Below, in pieces: positions 34,470 to 44,699 of a DNA stretch of 64,000 nt. The stretch is from Bog-756 sp963699085 (lineage in GTDB: Bacteria > Actinomycetota > Acidimicrobiia > Acidimicrobiales > RAAP-2), in NCBI GenBank assembly GCA_963699085.1, contig CAVOTH010000002.1, positions 124,001 through 188,000 on the forward strand, read 5' to 3'. The notes below the pieces were generated by a model, which did not search any database, was not told the origin of the DNA, and saw only the letters and a list, made by a program, of their open reading frames with translations. The position numbers and the translations under genes were made by a program. Position 1 is the first letter of the stretch. Each line of letters opens with the position of its first letter.

Positions 34470-36005
34470 GTGTCTTCGATCGACGGTGCAACGATCCCGC
34501 TGGTCGCTCCAATTACCGAAAGCACCCGTGCCGCCCTGTCGCACCTCACCGTCAGCGGCCTCGGCCGGGACGTGGCTGCGATCATCGTCATTTGGGTGGC
34601 CATAGCGGCCATCGGCTTCGGGTTGCGGCGCCTGCTCCTGCGGACGGAGATCTCCGAGCCGCTGGCCGACGGCACCGTGGCCATCGGCCTCGGGATCACC
34701 GGCTACGGCGCGGTGGTGCTGCTGATTGGGTCAGCTCACCTCCTCCGAACCGGTCCTCTCGTCGGGGTAACCGTGATTGCTGCATTCCTGTTCCTTTGGG
34801 TGGGCCGTGACGCCGTGGTGACCGCCCGCGGGCTCGCCCGAAGCTTTGCCGGCGCGCTCCGACGGGAGTGGTTCGTGATCCTTCCCGTGCTCCTCTTCCT
34901 AGCTGTGGTGGTGCTCGCCGGCTTTCGTCCGCCGGAGGCGTCTGACGAGATCGCCTACCACTGGCCGGCTCCGTTGCTGTGGGCAAGCGTCGGACACTGG
35001 GTCGTAAGCCCATACCGATTCACCAACGGCTTCGATCTTGCGGAGATCCTGTACACGCCTGCTGCCGTGTTCCGCTCCTCGACCGCCGCCCACTGGACGG
35101 ACACCGGCACCTTCCTACTCCTGGCCCTCGGAGCCGCCGCCCTGGCCCGACGGTTCGGTGGTCTGGCCGCGTTGACCTGTGCAGCAGTGATTGCCATACC
35201 GGCGGCCGCTGACGAGAGCTGGTGGGCCTACAACGACATCTTTGCTGCCTCGTTGGTGATGGCTGCCTGCGTTGCCGTCACCGCTCCATCAGTCGAAGAG
35301 TATGCCAATACCAGGGCCTATTGGACCGGGGGCATCCTGATCGGCGGGGCCATCTCGATCAAGCCCATCATGGTCCTCCTCGCGCCCCTACCGGTGATCC
35401 TGGCCATTTACACCGAGCGCCGACGGTCAGGCCGATGGTCGAACTCCGGACAGGTCAGACTCCTCGCTGCCCTTGCCGCACCGAGTGCCGTCGCCTCGGT
35501 AGGTTGGTTTGCCTACTCGAAGGCGATCACCGGGAAGTGGTTTCAAAGCACCGGGATGGTCGTGGCCCGATTTGGCCACGACCCCAGCAACGGATTGGCC
35601 ACGATCAGGATCCCCACCCTCTTGCAGGCCGTCGCCATGCCCTTCCTGCCCCTGGCCACCTCTGTGATCGGCCAGCACCAACCCTATGGTGGCCGGAGCG
35701 GAATGGTGCTCGTACTGTTCATCCCAATCATGGTGATCACCGCAGTGCGATTGGACATGCACGACCGTCGGGAGTTCGGAAGGATCGCCCTCCCCGTCCT
35801 GGTCTCTTATCTGATCGCCGGCATCCTGATCGTGCGGACCCGCTTTCTCCTGGTGGACTACGGGGCTGCCATCGCTGCGGCGACATGCGCTCTGGTCTGG
35901 TGGCAGCACCGTTCGCCGGCTAGATGGGGGGCGGTTCTGCACTGGGCCTTTCGCCTTCTGATCCTGCTTGGGCTACTGGACGCGGTCCGCCACGCCCTGC
36001 CCTAG
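34470..36005 (+). CDS. Polytopic membrane protein, GT-C glycosyltransferase-like
   Basis: A 511-residue protein with about 11-12 transmembrane segments. The first periplasmic-type loop carries PPEASDEIAYHWPAPLLWAS; an acidic-His 'DE..YH.P' loop there is characteristic of lipid-linked-sugar glycosyltransferases of the GT39/ArnT-like kind. Basic cytoplasmic loops (ERRRSGRW, HDRREFGR) fit this topology. Sugar donor and acceptor are unknown. The GTG follows GGAGG by 6 nt. No cell-wall cluster accompanies it; it stands alone between palindromes at 33.4 and 36.1 kb. Confidence 0.72.
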   Translation: MSSIDGATIPLVAPITESTRAALSHLTVSGLGRDVAAIIVIWVAIAAIGFGLRRLLLRTEISEPLADGTVAIGLGITGYGAVVLLIGSAHLLRTGPLVGVTVIAAFLFLWVGRDAVVTARGLARSFAGALRREWFVILPVLLFLAVVVLAGFRPPEASDEIAYHWPAPLLWASVGHWVVSPYRFTNGFDLAEILYTPAAVFRSSTAAHWTDTGTFLLLALGAAALARRFGGLAALTCAAVIAIPAAADESWWAYNDIFAASLVMAACVAVTAPSVEEYANTRAYWTGGILIGGAISIKPIMVLLAPLPVILAIYTERRRSGRWSNSGQVRLLAALAAPSAVASVGWFAYSKAITGKWFQSTGMVVARFGHDPSNGLATIRIPTLLQAVAMPFLPLATSVIGQHQPYGGRSGMVLVLFIPIMVITAVRLDMHDRREFGRIALPVLVSYLIAGILIVRTRFLLVDYGAAIAAATCALVWWQHRSPARWGAVLHWAFRLLILLGLLDAVRHALP

Positions 36006-36100
36006 ATACCTGGCGATCTCACCGACCAACGAGGGCAGGGCTCAGGAGCACCGGATTCGGAGACTCTCAATCGGCTCTGCAGACTGAGAACGACTGCGTG

Positions 36101-36119
36101 CTCAGCCTATGAAGCTGAG
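36101..36119. repeat. Dispersed palindrome, ctatgaa-loop type
   Basis: Arms CTCAGC and GCTGAG around ctatgaa. It lies between the GT-C-like gene and the beta-lactamase-fold gene. Confidence 0.65.
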
Positions 36120-36227
36120 GCCGCAGAGCCCATCGGTCACTTGATGGAGTCACGACCGATCGTTGCCTCTCCACCGCTCGTCTGGGGATCTCGGCGCACC
36201 GATGCCGCTGTCGACAATGATCAGGAG

Positions 36228-37469
36228 ATGACGACGACCAACGGTTGGACCGCTCCGGGATTCGAGGGCGTCCGCGACGTGTTCCAGGCAAACTTCGACA
36301 AGGGGACCGAGGACGGAGCGGCGTTCGCCGCCTACCACCGCGGACAGAAGGTGGTGGACCTCTGGGGTGGCGTCGCCGACACGACCACCGGGCGAGTGTG
36401 GGATGAGGACACGATGGTCCTCACCTACTCGACCACCAAGGGCGCCACGGCCATGTGCGCCAACCGACTGGCCGAACAGGGACTGCTCGATGTAAATGCC
36501 CCGGTCACGAAGTACTGGCCCGAGTTCGCCCAGTCCGGGAAGGATGCAGTGACGGTCGGCGACCTCCTGGCGCACCGTGCCGGACTCCCCTTTGTCGATG
36601 GGACGATGTCGTTCGAGCAGGCGATCGCGTGGGATCCGGTCGTCGAGGCTCTGGCCCGGCAGTCCCCGGCGTGGGAGCCCGGGACAGACCACGGCTATCA
36701 CGCGGTCACCTTCGGCTACCTGGTGGGGGAAGTGGTGCGTCGGATCACCGGGCGGTCGCTCGGTACCTACTTCCGCGACGAGATCGCCGATCCGCTCGGT
36801 GCCGACTGGTACATCGGCCTGCCCGCTGCCGAGGAACATCGCGTGGCACGCCTCGTGCCCGGCCCTGACGGGAGTCCGTTCGACATGCTCGGTAGCCTCG
36901 GAGCGGGATCTGACGGGGATCCAGCGATGCAGGAACTGATGGCACAGCTCGCCCCCTACCTCGGTCCCGATGGAATCCTCAAGAAGGCCCTGGAGGCTCC
37001 CGGTGGGGCATTCTCATCGCAGGAGGTCTGGGAAGACCCGCGGCTTCATGCCGCAGAGATCCCTGCGGCAAACGGCATCTGCGACGCCCGGTCCCTGGCC
37101 CGCGTCTACGGAGCGTGCGTCGGCGATGTGGCCCGGTCCGGTGGCGGGCCGTTCCGGGCGCTCAGCCCCGAACAGTTGGACAAGGCACTCGTCCAGCAGA
37201 CGGTCGGACCCGACCGGGTGCTCCTCGGCATGGACATCCAGTGGGGAATGGGCTTCATGCTGAACGTCGGGGCCATCGCCCTGGCCGGACTCGGGGGACC
37301 TCGCTCCTTCGGTCACTTCGGGATGGGTGGATCCGTGGGCTGGGCTGACCCCGACCTCGAGCTGGGCCTCGGCTACGTGATGAACCGGATGAGTCTGGGA
37401 GCGACGGGCGACAGCCGCAGCGCCGATCTGATCCACGCCACGCTCGAAGCCGTTGGTGGTGGTAGCTGA
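36228..37469 (+). CDS. Serine beta-lactamase-fold hydrolase (esterase EstB type)
   Basis: A 413-residue protein. The nucleophile motif is S68-T-T-K71 in VLTYSTTKGATAM. GYHAVTFGYLVGEVVRR carries the Tyr of the second motif, and HFGMGGSVGWADPDLELGLG is the third-motif region. This is the class C/EstB family, mostly esterases rather than drug-inactivating enzymes. The start at 36228 is preferred because NGWTAPGFEGVRDVFQANF is the family N-terminus; the longer frame from 36141 adds unrelated residues. The 5' end of a related gene survives as a fragment at 61841. Confidence 0.82.
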   Translation: MTTTNGWTAPGFEGVRDVFQANFDKGTEDGAAFAAYHRGQKVVDLWGGVADTTTGRVWDEDTMVLTYSTTKGATAMCANRLAEQGLLDVNAPVTKYWPEFAQSGKDAVTVGDLLAHRAGLPFVDGTMSFEQAIAWDPVVEALARQSPAWEPGTDHGYHAVTFGYLVGEVVRRITGRSLGTYFRDEIADPLGADWYIGLPAAEEHRVARLVPGPDGSPFDMLGSLGAGSDGDPAMQELMAQLAPYLGPDGILKKALEAPGGAFSSQEVWEDPRLHAAEIPAANGICDARSLARVYGACVGDVARSGGGPFRALSPEQLDKALVQQTVGPDRVLLGMDIQWGMGFMLNVGAIALAGLGGPRSFGHFGMGGSVGWADPDLELGLGYVMNRMSLGATGDSRSADLIHATLEAVGGGS

Positions 37470-37523
37470 GCTGTCCCGAATGGTCAACGGAGGGCGGGCG
37501 GGGACGCGCCGTATAGTCCAGTC

Positions 37524-38147
37524 ATGGCTGTCCTCCACCACGCCACGATCTCCCCGACGAAAGCTCAACTCATCGAAGGGTGGGTGCCGACTCGCCCATG
37601 GGGACCTCCCTCCACTGACCCGGTCGGCATTGTCGGGTCGTTCCGATTTGACGATCCCGAGGGGCGCGTTGGACTGGAGACCCACCTCGTCACCGCTGGT
37701 GGGGTTCTGTTCCAGGTCCCGCTCACCTACCGCGACGGACCACTGGTCGGCGCCGAGGACGCGCTCATCACGACGACGGAGCACTCGGTGCTCGGTACCC
37801 GCTGGGTCTACGACGGGCTCGGTGATCCCGTGTTCGTCCTCATGCTGGCGGCATTCGCCCTGACGGGTCAAGGCGAGGCACTCAACATGTTCCAGTCCGA
37901 CGGGGGCTGGGTCGTCGCGCCCAGCAACGTCCGCATCCACGGCGGCGGTTGGACGCAAGGCCTGGTACCAGTCGAAGGGCTCGAGTTCGAGTCGGAGTCT
38001 GAGTCGACTTCAGTTCTGCACAACGACCGGTTCGAGCTCACGGTCTTCCGGCGACCGGTCGCGGGGGAGCGCCCCAGCATCGGGATCACTGCGAGCCTGG
38101 ACGGATCGGACCAGGAAGTTGTCCTCGCACAAATCCGGGAGCGGTGA
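37524..38147 (+). CDS. Maltokinase N-terminal cap-like protein
   Basis: A 207-residue protein beginning AVLHHATISPTKAQLIEGWV, then PTRPWGP. This is the pattern of the maltokinase N-terminal cap domain (Mak_N_cap), found alone in many actinobacteria. RWVYDGLGDPVFVLMLAAFA is the conserved second strand-helix. No kinase domain follows, so this is a stand-alone cap homologue of unknown role. It lies 54 bp after the beta-lactamase-fold gene and is convergent with the NlpC/P60 gene. Confidence 0.78.
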   Translation: MAVLHHATISPTKAQLIEGWVPTRPWGPPSTDPVGIVGSFRFDDPEGRVGLETHLVTAGGVLFQVPLTYRDGPLVGAEDALITTTEHSVLGTRWVYDGLGDPVFVLMLAAFALTGQGEALNMFQSDGGWVVAPSNVRIHGGGWTQGLVPVEGLEFESESESTSVLHNDRFELTVFRRPVAGERPSIGITASLDGSDQEVVLAQIRER

Positions 38148-38207
38148 GAACCGGCCTTCGGCGAAGCTCACTGTCCTTCCGCTGGGACGGCCGGGACGGG
38201 CAGGGTG

Positions 38208-39521
38208 TTAGTCCGCCCCGTAGAAGGTGGCGTCGAAGGCGAAGATGCCTCCGTCGGCACCAACCAGCCAGTAGCCCCCGGAGGCGCTGTCCAGCGCCAG
38301 GCCCACAATGGGTGCGTTGAGCGGTAGACCGGCCGTTGATCCGTGGAAGGCCGCGTCGCCGAAAGCGAACGTCCCGCCATCGGAGGCCACGAGGAGGTAA
38401 CCGGCGTCGTTGGCGGTGGGTGCCATCCCATTGACCGGCTTGTTGAGCACCAGGCTTCCGGTGGACCCGAGGAACGGCGCTGCGAAGGCGAAGATGCCGC
38501 CGTCTGTGGCCACCTCCCAATAGCCCCCGGTGCCGCCGTCCGCGGCGATGCCAACCACCGGCTTGTTTAGGGGGATGCCCCCCATGGAGCCCCTGAAGGG
38601 GGCATCGCCGAAGGCGAAGATGCCGCCGTCAGATGCCACGAGCCAGTACCCCTTACCGTCGGTGGTCGGGGCGATGTCCACCACCGGGGCGTTGAGGTGC
38701 TGGCCCCCCATCGAGCCGAAATAGCCGGCGTCCCCGAAGTTGAAGATTCCCCCGTCCGATGCCACCAGCCAGTACCCCTTGCCGTCCGGGGTGGCCACGA
38801 TGTGGGCGATCGGGGCGTTGAGAGAACGGCCGGCCATCGAGCCGTAGGAGATGGCCGATCCGTGGGGGGACACCCCGCCCGCTGCGTCGGCCAACCAGTA
38901 GCCGGTGCCATCGGATTTGGCCGCCATCCCGACTACCGGGCCGGGCAACACCCCGAGGGAGGGGGCAGGCGAGGTCCAGAAGCGGATGGCACCGTCGTAG
39001 CCGTACACGGACTGGAGATAGGTCATGGAGTGCTGCTGGACGGGGTTACCTGGGCTGATCGCGTCCCATACCTCCCCGTTGCCGGCGTAGATCCCGGAGT
39101 GGACAAAGGCATCGAGGCCACTGCCGCCCCAGAAGACGGCGTCACCGGGCAGAAGGGCGGCTGTGTCGGCCGCCGGGATGATGGTCCCGATCCCGGGTAG
39201 CTGACTTCCGTTGCCGGGGAGGGCGATGCCGGTCACCTGGTAGACCGCGTACTGCACAAGGCTCATGCAGTCGAAGCCCACGGTCGTGCCCGCGCACCCG
39301 ATGGCGTCGCCAATACCGTGGGTCGGGCCATTGATCCCCCCGCCGCCATCGCAGTAGGCCACCCCTGCCTGGGAGGCGGCTACGGCGAGAATCTGGTCGC
39401 CCTGGGTGGAGGCCTGGGCCGGCGCCGGCACGATCAAGATGGCCACCGTCGCCAGGGCCACCGCCAGAATGGTGACCGCGAGGACCCTGCCAGCCGTAGT
39501 GAACCCCGAGCGTGAGCTCAT
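38208..39521 (-). CDS. NlpC/P60 peptidoglycan hydrolase with six GYWLVASDGG repeats
   Basis: A 437-residue secreted protein. A signal peptide (VLAVTILAVALATVAILIV, cleavage near AQAS) is followed by an NlpC/P60 cysteine peptidase domain: C85 in GFDCMSLVQYAVYQ and H141 in FVHSGIYAGNGEVW. Six repeats of about 45 residues then run to the C-terminus (KGYWLVASDGGIFAFGDAPF and variants). The enzyme should cut stem peptides in the wall; the repeats may anchor it. The ATG at 39521 follows GGAGGGGG. The second repeat-only protein is at 24764-25966. Confidence 0.88.
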   Translation of the reverse strand: MSSRSGFTTAGRVLAVTILAVALATVAILIVPAPAQASTQGDQILAVAASQAGVAYCDGGGGINGPTHGIGDAIGCAGTTVGFDCMSLVQYAVYQVTGIALPGNGSQLPGIGTIIPAADTAALLPGDAVFWGGSGLDAFVHSGIYAGNGEVWDAISPGNPVQQHSMTYLQSVYGYDGAIRFWTSPAPSLGVLPGPVVGMAAKSDGTGYWLADAAGGVSPHGSAISYGSMAGRSLNAPIAHIVATPDGKGYWLVASDGGIFNFGDAGYFGSMGGQHLNAPVVDIAPTTDGKGYWLVASDGGIFAFGDAPFRGSMGGIPLNKPVVGIAADGGTGGYWEVATDGGIFAFAAPFLGSTGSLVLNKPVNGMAPTANDAGYLLVASDGGTFAFGDAAFHGSTAGLPLNAPIVGLALDSASGGYWLVGADGGIFAFDATFYGAD

Positions 39522-39602
39522 CGTGCATCCCCCTCCAACTGGCGCTGTGCCTCCCCACAACGTAGCCGTGCCTAGTTGCACTAGGTCCTTATTGCCGTCA
39601 CC

Positions 39603-39621
39603 CTCAGCTGCGTGAGCTGAG
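39603..39621. repeat. Dispersed palindrome, gcgtg-loop type
   Basis: Perfect arms CTCAGCT and AGCTGAG around gcgtg. It lies between the NlpC/P60 gene and the helicase gene. A second hairpin (CCTAGT, tgc, ACTAGG) lies just before it at 39571-39585. Confidence 0.75.
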
Positions 39622-39696
39622 AACCGGATGGACTCGCGACTCGTCCCGGCGCAGAAAATATTTGCTCACGTTGCTCGAACGGAACTGCCGTGACTG

Positions 39697-41862
39697 CTAC
39701 GCGACTGCTGCTGCAAACTGGGCGAAGAGGTCGCCGGGCAGAGGGTAGTCCAGCTCCCATTTTATGGCCATCGGTCGCTCGCCGCTGTGGTCCCGATATC
39801 GGCCAGTTCCGAGAAACCAGAAGGCGCGATCACTGGCACGAAGGCGGGCAAACAACAGGACACTTCGTCCTAGTTGCACGTGGTCCCGGTAGCGAACACC
39901 TGTTGGGCTTTCAGCCCGCACCGTCGATTGGCTCTCCCAGTGGATCAGACGCGGAGTGATCGCATAGTCCCGATATCGGGTCGTCGGGGAGAACGAACCA
40001 CTGGACTTGTCCAGCGTGAAGGCAAGTAGCTCCGCCTGCTCGTCCTTGGCGTCCCACACGCCCGCCTGCCAAGAAGGAGCCTTTGCGTAGTCTCCGATGT
40101 TGCAGGCATCCAAGATCTCCCTCCTCGTGTAGCGACCATGAACCTGCAGCGGTAGATCGGGTTTATTTGTCAAGGTCATGTGTAGGTGATCCACTTGATC
40201 GCTGAGGAGTTCCAAGATCTGAGCGAGCTCCGCCAATACCTGTGGATGGGCCCACAACAAGTCAGTGGCGTCCCGAAGTGTCGTCTTGGAATCAATTACC
40301 TGCTCTGTCATGCTGTCAACCAGCATTCGCAACAGCCGGCGTTTCCGTTCGGGCAGGCTGGTGATGTCAGGAGCACCATTGCCGGCAAGGAATGAGAGAT
40401 ATGTCCCGATCCGCTCTTCGTCATCGATGTGGAGGAGTCGACCTAGCGCCCGTCGCAGCTGCGATTCCCGAGGGCCGGCAGCGAAAGTCTTACCGCCAGC
40501 AGCGATTAGAAGGTCCGACCATGATCGATTGTTCTCATAGATCTCCTCCAGCTGCAGTCCAGAGTCCTCAAGGTACTCAGCCAGTTTTAGGTCTGCGTGA
40601 CCGGTCAAGAGCTGGCGTAGTTCGTCGACCTTGGCGGGCCAACGAGAGGGGATTGCACTGCGCAGGCTCTTAAGGACGATGTCGCGTGCGAGCGTGTCCA
40701 GATGAAAATGGCATCCTGCCGGAAGGTAAGGGAAGTCGCGCTCTACGGCCTGTTCGATATTTCGCCGTGACCCACCAAGGAGCGCACGCAATCGTCGATC
40801 GAATCGGAACTCCTTGCGGTGGGTTCCGACGAAGTCCAAGACAGTGCAGACTGACTTGTCGGGTGATCGACGCAGACCTCGGCCCAGCTGCTGCATGAAG
40901 AGTGTGGCGCTGTCGGTGGGCCTCAGCATGAGGATCGTGTCGACAGCCGGAACATCAACCCCTTCGTTGAATAGGTCAACGGAGAAGACCACCTGCACCG
41001 AGCCACTGGCCAAGTTCCGGAGAGCCTGCTTTCGCTCTGACTCGGGACTGTCTCCCCAGATGGCGACAGCATTTATCCCTCGGCTCACGAATTGCTGGGC
41101 CATGAATCTGGCGTGCTCGATGTTCACGCAAAAGCCAAGTGCGCGCATGCTGGCCGGATCGTCGACCTTGGCAATTGTCTCCTTGATGACAAGGTGGGCC
41201 CAGGCGTTAGAACCTGTGTAAATGCTACTCAGGGCAGTGATGTCGTAGCCCCGGCCTCGCTTCCACGGCACGTCCGTCAGGTCGACTCCATCATGGATTC
41301 CGAAGTACATAAAGGGCGCCAGCCGACCTTGGTCGACGGCATCCCACAGTCGAAGTTCGGCGGCAATCCGGTCGTCAAACCAGTGGAGGATCGGAAGCCC
41401 GTCGCTACGCTCCGGGGTCGCAGTCATGCCCAGGAGTTCGACGGGAGACACGTGGTCGAGCAGTTTCCGGTAAGACGGCGCCGCAGCGTGGTGAAACTCA
41501 TCGATAACAACCACATCGAAGTGTTGCGGGTCCAAATGACTGAGATCTGCAGAGTTCAGACTCTGGATCGAAGCGAAAACGTGGTCGAACTGCTCGGGAC
41601 GAGCTCCGCCAACCCACTTTTCACCAAACCCGGTGTCCCTTAGGGCATAACGGAAAGTACCCAAGCTCTGATCAAGTATCTCCTCACGATGAGCGACGAA
41701 GAGGAGACGTGCTCGGGGAAGTGTTGAACGCAGGCGTGCGTAGTCGACCGCCGCCATGACGGTCTTGCCCGTTCCGGTCGCGGACACCAGCAGGTTTCTG
41801 TGATGGCCTTTTACCCGGGAGACAGAGATCAGTTCGAGAAGGCGCTCCTGGAAGGGCTCTGG
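39697..41862 (-). pseudogene. SF2 helicase-DUF3427 part of a PLDc-helicase gene (downstream of a frameshift)
   Basis: About 721 residues of an SF2 helicase. It shows Walker A SATGTGKT, the DExH box VVVIDEFHHAAAPSY, motif III LGMTATPERSDG and motif VI QLGRGLRRSPDK. The C-terminal domain (SFSPTTRYRDYAITPRLIHW ... FWFLGTGRYRDHSGERPMAI) is DUF3427. The true gene starts at 42787; one extra base at about 41863 moves the reading frame. Together the parts would give about 1,030 residues, the normal size of the PLDc-DEAD-DUF3427 family often found in defence islands. An internal start near 41787 could still make a helicase without the nuclease. Confidence 0.85.
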
Positions 41863-42787
41863 TCCGCGATTCGATCCCAGGGAGGATCACGAGCGGCCCT
41901 CGATCGGGCCGACCAGCGCGTAGGGCTTCCCGCTCGAACTCCTCGGCGTCGTAGCCGATGAAGTCAGGGCTAAGCCAGTAACTATCGAACACAGCCGAAG
42001 ATTTGTCGATAACGTCAGGATTGCGAGCTGACGAAGCCCGAATGTTCCACTCGAGTCCTGTTACTTGCGCCGAATATGTGAGGTTGGACGAACCGATGAA
42101 AGCAGTGGAGTACCCACCGGGACGGTGGAACAACCAGGCCTTGGCGTGAAGGCGGGTGGAAGAAAGGTCGTAGGAGATCTTCACCTTGGCTCCGAGGTCG
42201 ACAAGTAGGTCGAGCGCCGCCTGTTCGGTAGACCCGGTGTAGGTGGTGGTCAGAACACGTAGAGGTCGTCCCTCCTGACAGTGGCTTCGCAACGCCTCTA
42301 CGAGTGGACTGATCCCAGTCTTGCGAATGAACGCCATGACAAGGTCGATCGAATCAGCTGAGTAGATCTCACCTTGAAGCTGCTTCCACAGATTCGGTTC
42401 ATCGGGTGCATTGGTGAGCAGCGTCGTATCCAAGAGAGAGATCAGTGGCTGGGGAATCACTTCTGGCCCGCCGTCCGGCCGCCGACGCAAGATGGCGTTC
42501 AGGACTGTTCCAGGTTCGACAACGCGATCGGATTCGACAGAGAGCAGGAGTGCAAGACGATCAGCAAGGTCTCTCGCCAGTTCGATGCCTCGAGTTACCC
42601 GGCTGCCCTCCGCCACGTCTTCGAGCGCTTTGCGGATCAGATTGGCCAGATGCAGCGCTACGCGGTCCGGGGCCTCAAACGACTCGAGTGGACGGATCTG
42701 GACGAGGTCGGAGTCGATACGGGAAAGCGCCTCCTCAATGGTCTCGGTGACGAGCCTCTCGTATAGCCCCGACGGGAGGTCATCCAC
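41863..42787 (-). pseudogene. PLD-nuclease N-terminal part of the PLDc-SF2-DUF3427 gene
   Basis: About 308 residues before the frameshift. LHAKAWLFHRPGGYSTAFIG, then SSNLTYSA, is the HxK(x)nD-type phospholipase-D/nuclease motif, single copy. The frame continues for about 60 wrong residues after VILPGIESR and stops at 41684. The correct continuation (PEPFQERLLELISVSRVKG) is found one base out of frame. The N-terminal region of about 100 residues is helical. Its likely role is DNA cleavage coupled to the helicase. Confidence 0.82.
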
Positions 42788-43082
42788 GGCTCAACTCTAT
42801 CGACCCGGTCATTCGCTGCCTTGCCCTTCGATGCGAGTTAATAGACGGGGAGCATTCCTTAATCGCGGTGACCCCACTTGATCGTCTATCTGTTCGTCGA
42901 CGCGTCTCTGGAAGAGCCATCCCCACTGGCTCCTTGCTACCCAAATTGCCGGAATCCCGGTGCTGGCTTGGGAAGCTGAGATCCAGCTCCTCGTCTACAG
43001 CTGTGCGGGCAGGCGCATTGGTCGCGCAAGTTGATGCCGGTCGAGTCCACGAATGTGGCTTCCGAAATGGACGGCTAGTCAA

Positions 43083-44066
43083 TCACCGACGAACGGCAGC
43101 GGCAGCGGATGCCGGGCGTGAGCCCGTCGCCCAAGTTGTGGACCGACGCGCACGGTCAAAGATCAATTCGACCTGCGCGCCAGAGAGAGTTCGCTCCTGA
43201 GCGAGCAGCCAATCCAGCAGCCTTGTGTAATCCATCACAACGACCGAGCCGCCAGCAGGTTGAGTCTTCACCCGAATGCCGCCTTTGGCCCCGACCATGG
43301 CGAGAATGGCAATGCAGGGAACAAAGAACCCGCAGGATTGGCTCAGTAGCCGGGAAGCCCTAGTTGCCTCGCTTTGGGATCGTGCCACATAGGGGTGCGA
43401 CTTCTGGTTCACCCGAACAATCTTGCCGTGCACCCAGACATTCGCTTGCGGATGGTGCTTAGTGTTAACGGTAAAGACTCCCGCGGGTCCTATCACCGCG
43501 TGGTCGATGTCCGCTCCTCGATGGCCAACGGGGATGCTATGGATGGCGTGCCAGCCTAAAGGTAGGGCTGAAAGCTCTAAGCCGACGACTTCTTCACCGT
43601 CGGCTCCAATCCGATAGGAGCGCTCTTCGGTATAGATGCCCCCCAGCTCGTCCTTCAGGTTGCCGAGCGGATCGGCATCCCATCGCTGGCGGGCAATCCT
43701 GCGGATGCCTTGGCCTGGTCTGTTCAAGGAGAGATCCGTCCAATTCGGCTGCGACAGCTCAGGGATGGCCTTGGGCAAAGGGTGGTGGACATCGCACCGG
43801 GGATGCGCAACTTTCACGTTGTCTTGGGCATCTTGGGACTTGCCTGCATAGGCTTCCAGGTACCGATCAACGGCCTGGCGGAACTCATCGTGGAATTGCG
43901 GAATCTCGACCACTGCGCGCTCAGTTGCCAGATCGAACCACCCGACACGTTCCCCTGAGGGCGTATTCACGTAGAGCCGGTTGTATCCGAAACGCCTCCA
44001 AGCCACCACCTGCAGGGCAATCACCAGAATGAGATCGGCGAATCGAGTCGCCACCTTGAATCTCAA
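43083..44066 (-). CDS. NERD (nuclease-related) domain protein
   Basis: A 327-residue protein. The NERD core spans about residues 155-245: GADGEEVVGLELSALPLGWH, then HRGADIDHAVIGPAGVFTVN and TKHHPQANVWVHG. The D-x-D/K arrangement resembles restriction-endonuclease-like nucleases. The N-terminal half has one hydrophobic helix and no known domain. It lies 295 bp upstream of the PLDc-helicase gene on the same strand, so the pair probably works together in DNA-level defence. That gap (42788-43082) shows no convincing gene. Confidence 0.78.
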   Translation of the reverse strand: MRFKVATRFADLILVIALQVVAWRRFGYNRLYVNTPSGERVGWFDLATERAVVEIPQFHDEFRQAVDRYLEAYAGKSQDAQDNVKVAHPRCDVHHPLPKAIPELSQPNWTDLSLNRPGQGIRRIARQRWDADPLGNLKDELGGIYTEERSYRIGADGEEVVGLELSALPLGWHAIHSIPVGHRGADIDHAVIGPAGVFTVNTKHHPQANVWVHGKIVRVNQKSHPYVARSQSEATRASRLLSQSCGFFVPCIAILAMVGAKGGIRVKTQPAGGSVVVMDYTRLLDWLLAQERTLSGAQVELIFDRARRSTTWATGSRPASAAAAVRR

Positions 44067-44071
44067 CCGGC

Positions 44072-44094
44072 TCCTCAGCTGTGCGAGCTGAGGA
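44072..44094. repeat. Dispersed palindrome, gtgcg-loop type (best-preserved)
   Basis: Perfect 9-bp arms TCCTCAGCT and AGCTGAGGA around gtgcg. It lies 6 bp upstream of the NERD start and 36 bp from the end of the nucleotidyltransferase gene. Nearly the same as the copy at 46992. Confidence 0.85.
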
Positions 44095-44129
44095 CCCTCC
44101 AGTCAGGACGGCCTCCACCACTTGCCGGG

Positions 44130-44699
44130 TTACTGGGGTTGTCCCCGAAGCATTGCCCGCAACCGGGCTACTGACGGGTAGGCCGTCGGTCCCTTGAACT
44201 GCACCAGCTGACGCTCTACGTAGTCAGCGTCGATAAGCGTGCCAGCTGCGATCATTGCTTCGATGTCGACCCAGTCCTTGGTTCTTCCGAAGGACATCTT
44301 GAAGATGGTGAGGTCCTCTGCGGAAAGGAATTGGAGCTCGTGTCGGACGCCCGAATGGATGAAGGGTTTCTGCACTGCCCGGTCGAGGACGACCTCCTGC
44401 AACTCGTCGAAGGCGAAGAAGAGGTCGATGACGACGGTCTCGCCGAGTTGATGAAGTCTCGTTCCGGCAGCCGGAAGGGTCTGTGCGGTGTCGACGTCGA
44501 GGTGCCATCCGATCGAATCGAGGCGCGACAGGAGCGCCGACCTCGACTCAAAGGGAACTCCGACGTTGACGTCCACACCCACGGTGCCTCGTGGCTCGGC
44601 GTAGTAGGCGAGCGCCAATGCCCCACCGAAGGCGTGCCGGACACCGGCGGCGTCCAATGCGGAATCGATCTCGATGATGACGTCACCGATCGGCCTCAC
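44130..44699 (-). CDS. MNT-fold nucleotidyltransferase paralogue, possibly inactive
   Basis: A 189-residue protein from GTG, related along its length to the protein at 19538-20098 (RPI at the start; HAFGGALALAYYAEPRGTVG; FLSAEDLTIFKMSFGRTKDW). The catalytic pair that is Asp-Ile-Asp in copy 1 reads Gly-Val-Asp here: the first Asp is Gly. Activity may therefore be lost, unless this is a base error (GGT against GAT). The GTG overlaps the stop of the HTH gene (GTGA), the same layout as pair 1. Confidence 0.8.
   Translation of the reverse strand: MRPIGDVIIEIDSALDAAGVRHAFGGALALAYYAEPRGTVGVDVNVGVPFESRSALLSRLDSIGWHLDVDTAQTLPAAGTRLHQLGETVVIDLFFAFDELQEVVLDRAVQKPFIHSGVRHELQFLSAEDLTIFKMSFGRTKDWVDIEAMIAAGTLIDADYVERQLVQFKGPTAYPSVARLRAMLRGQPQ

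Noticed and set aside
42780..43082. Small gene between the NERD and helicase genes
   Set aside because: The minus-strand frame has no ribosome site, runs into the helicase start and reads as low-complexity Arg/Ser sequence.
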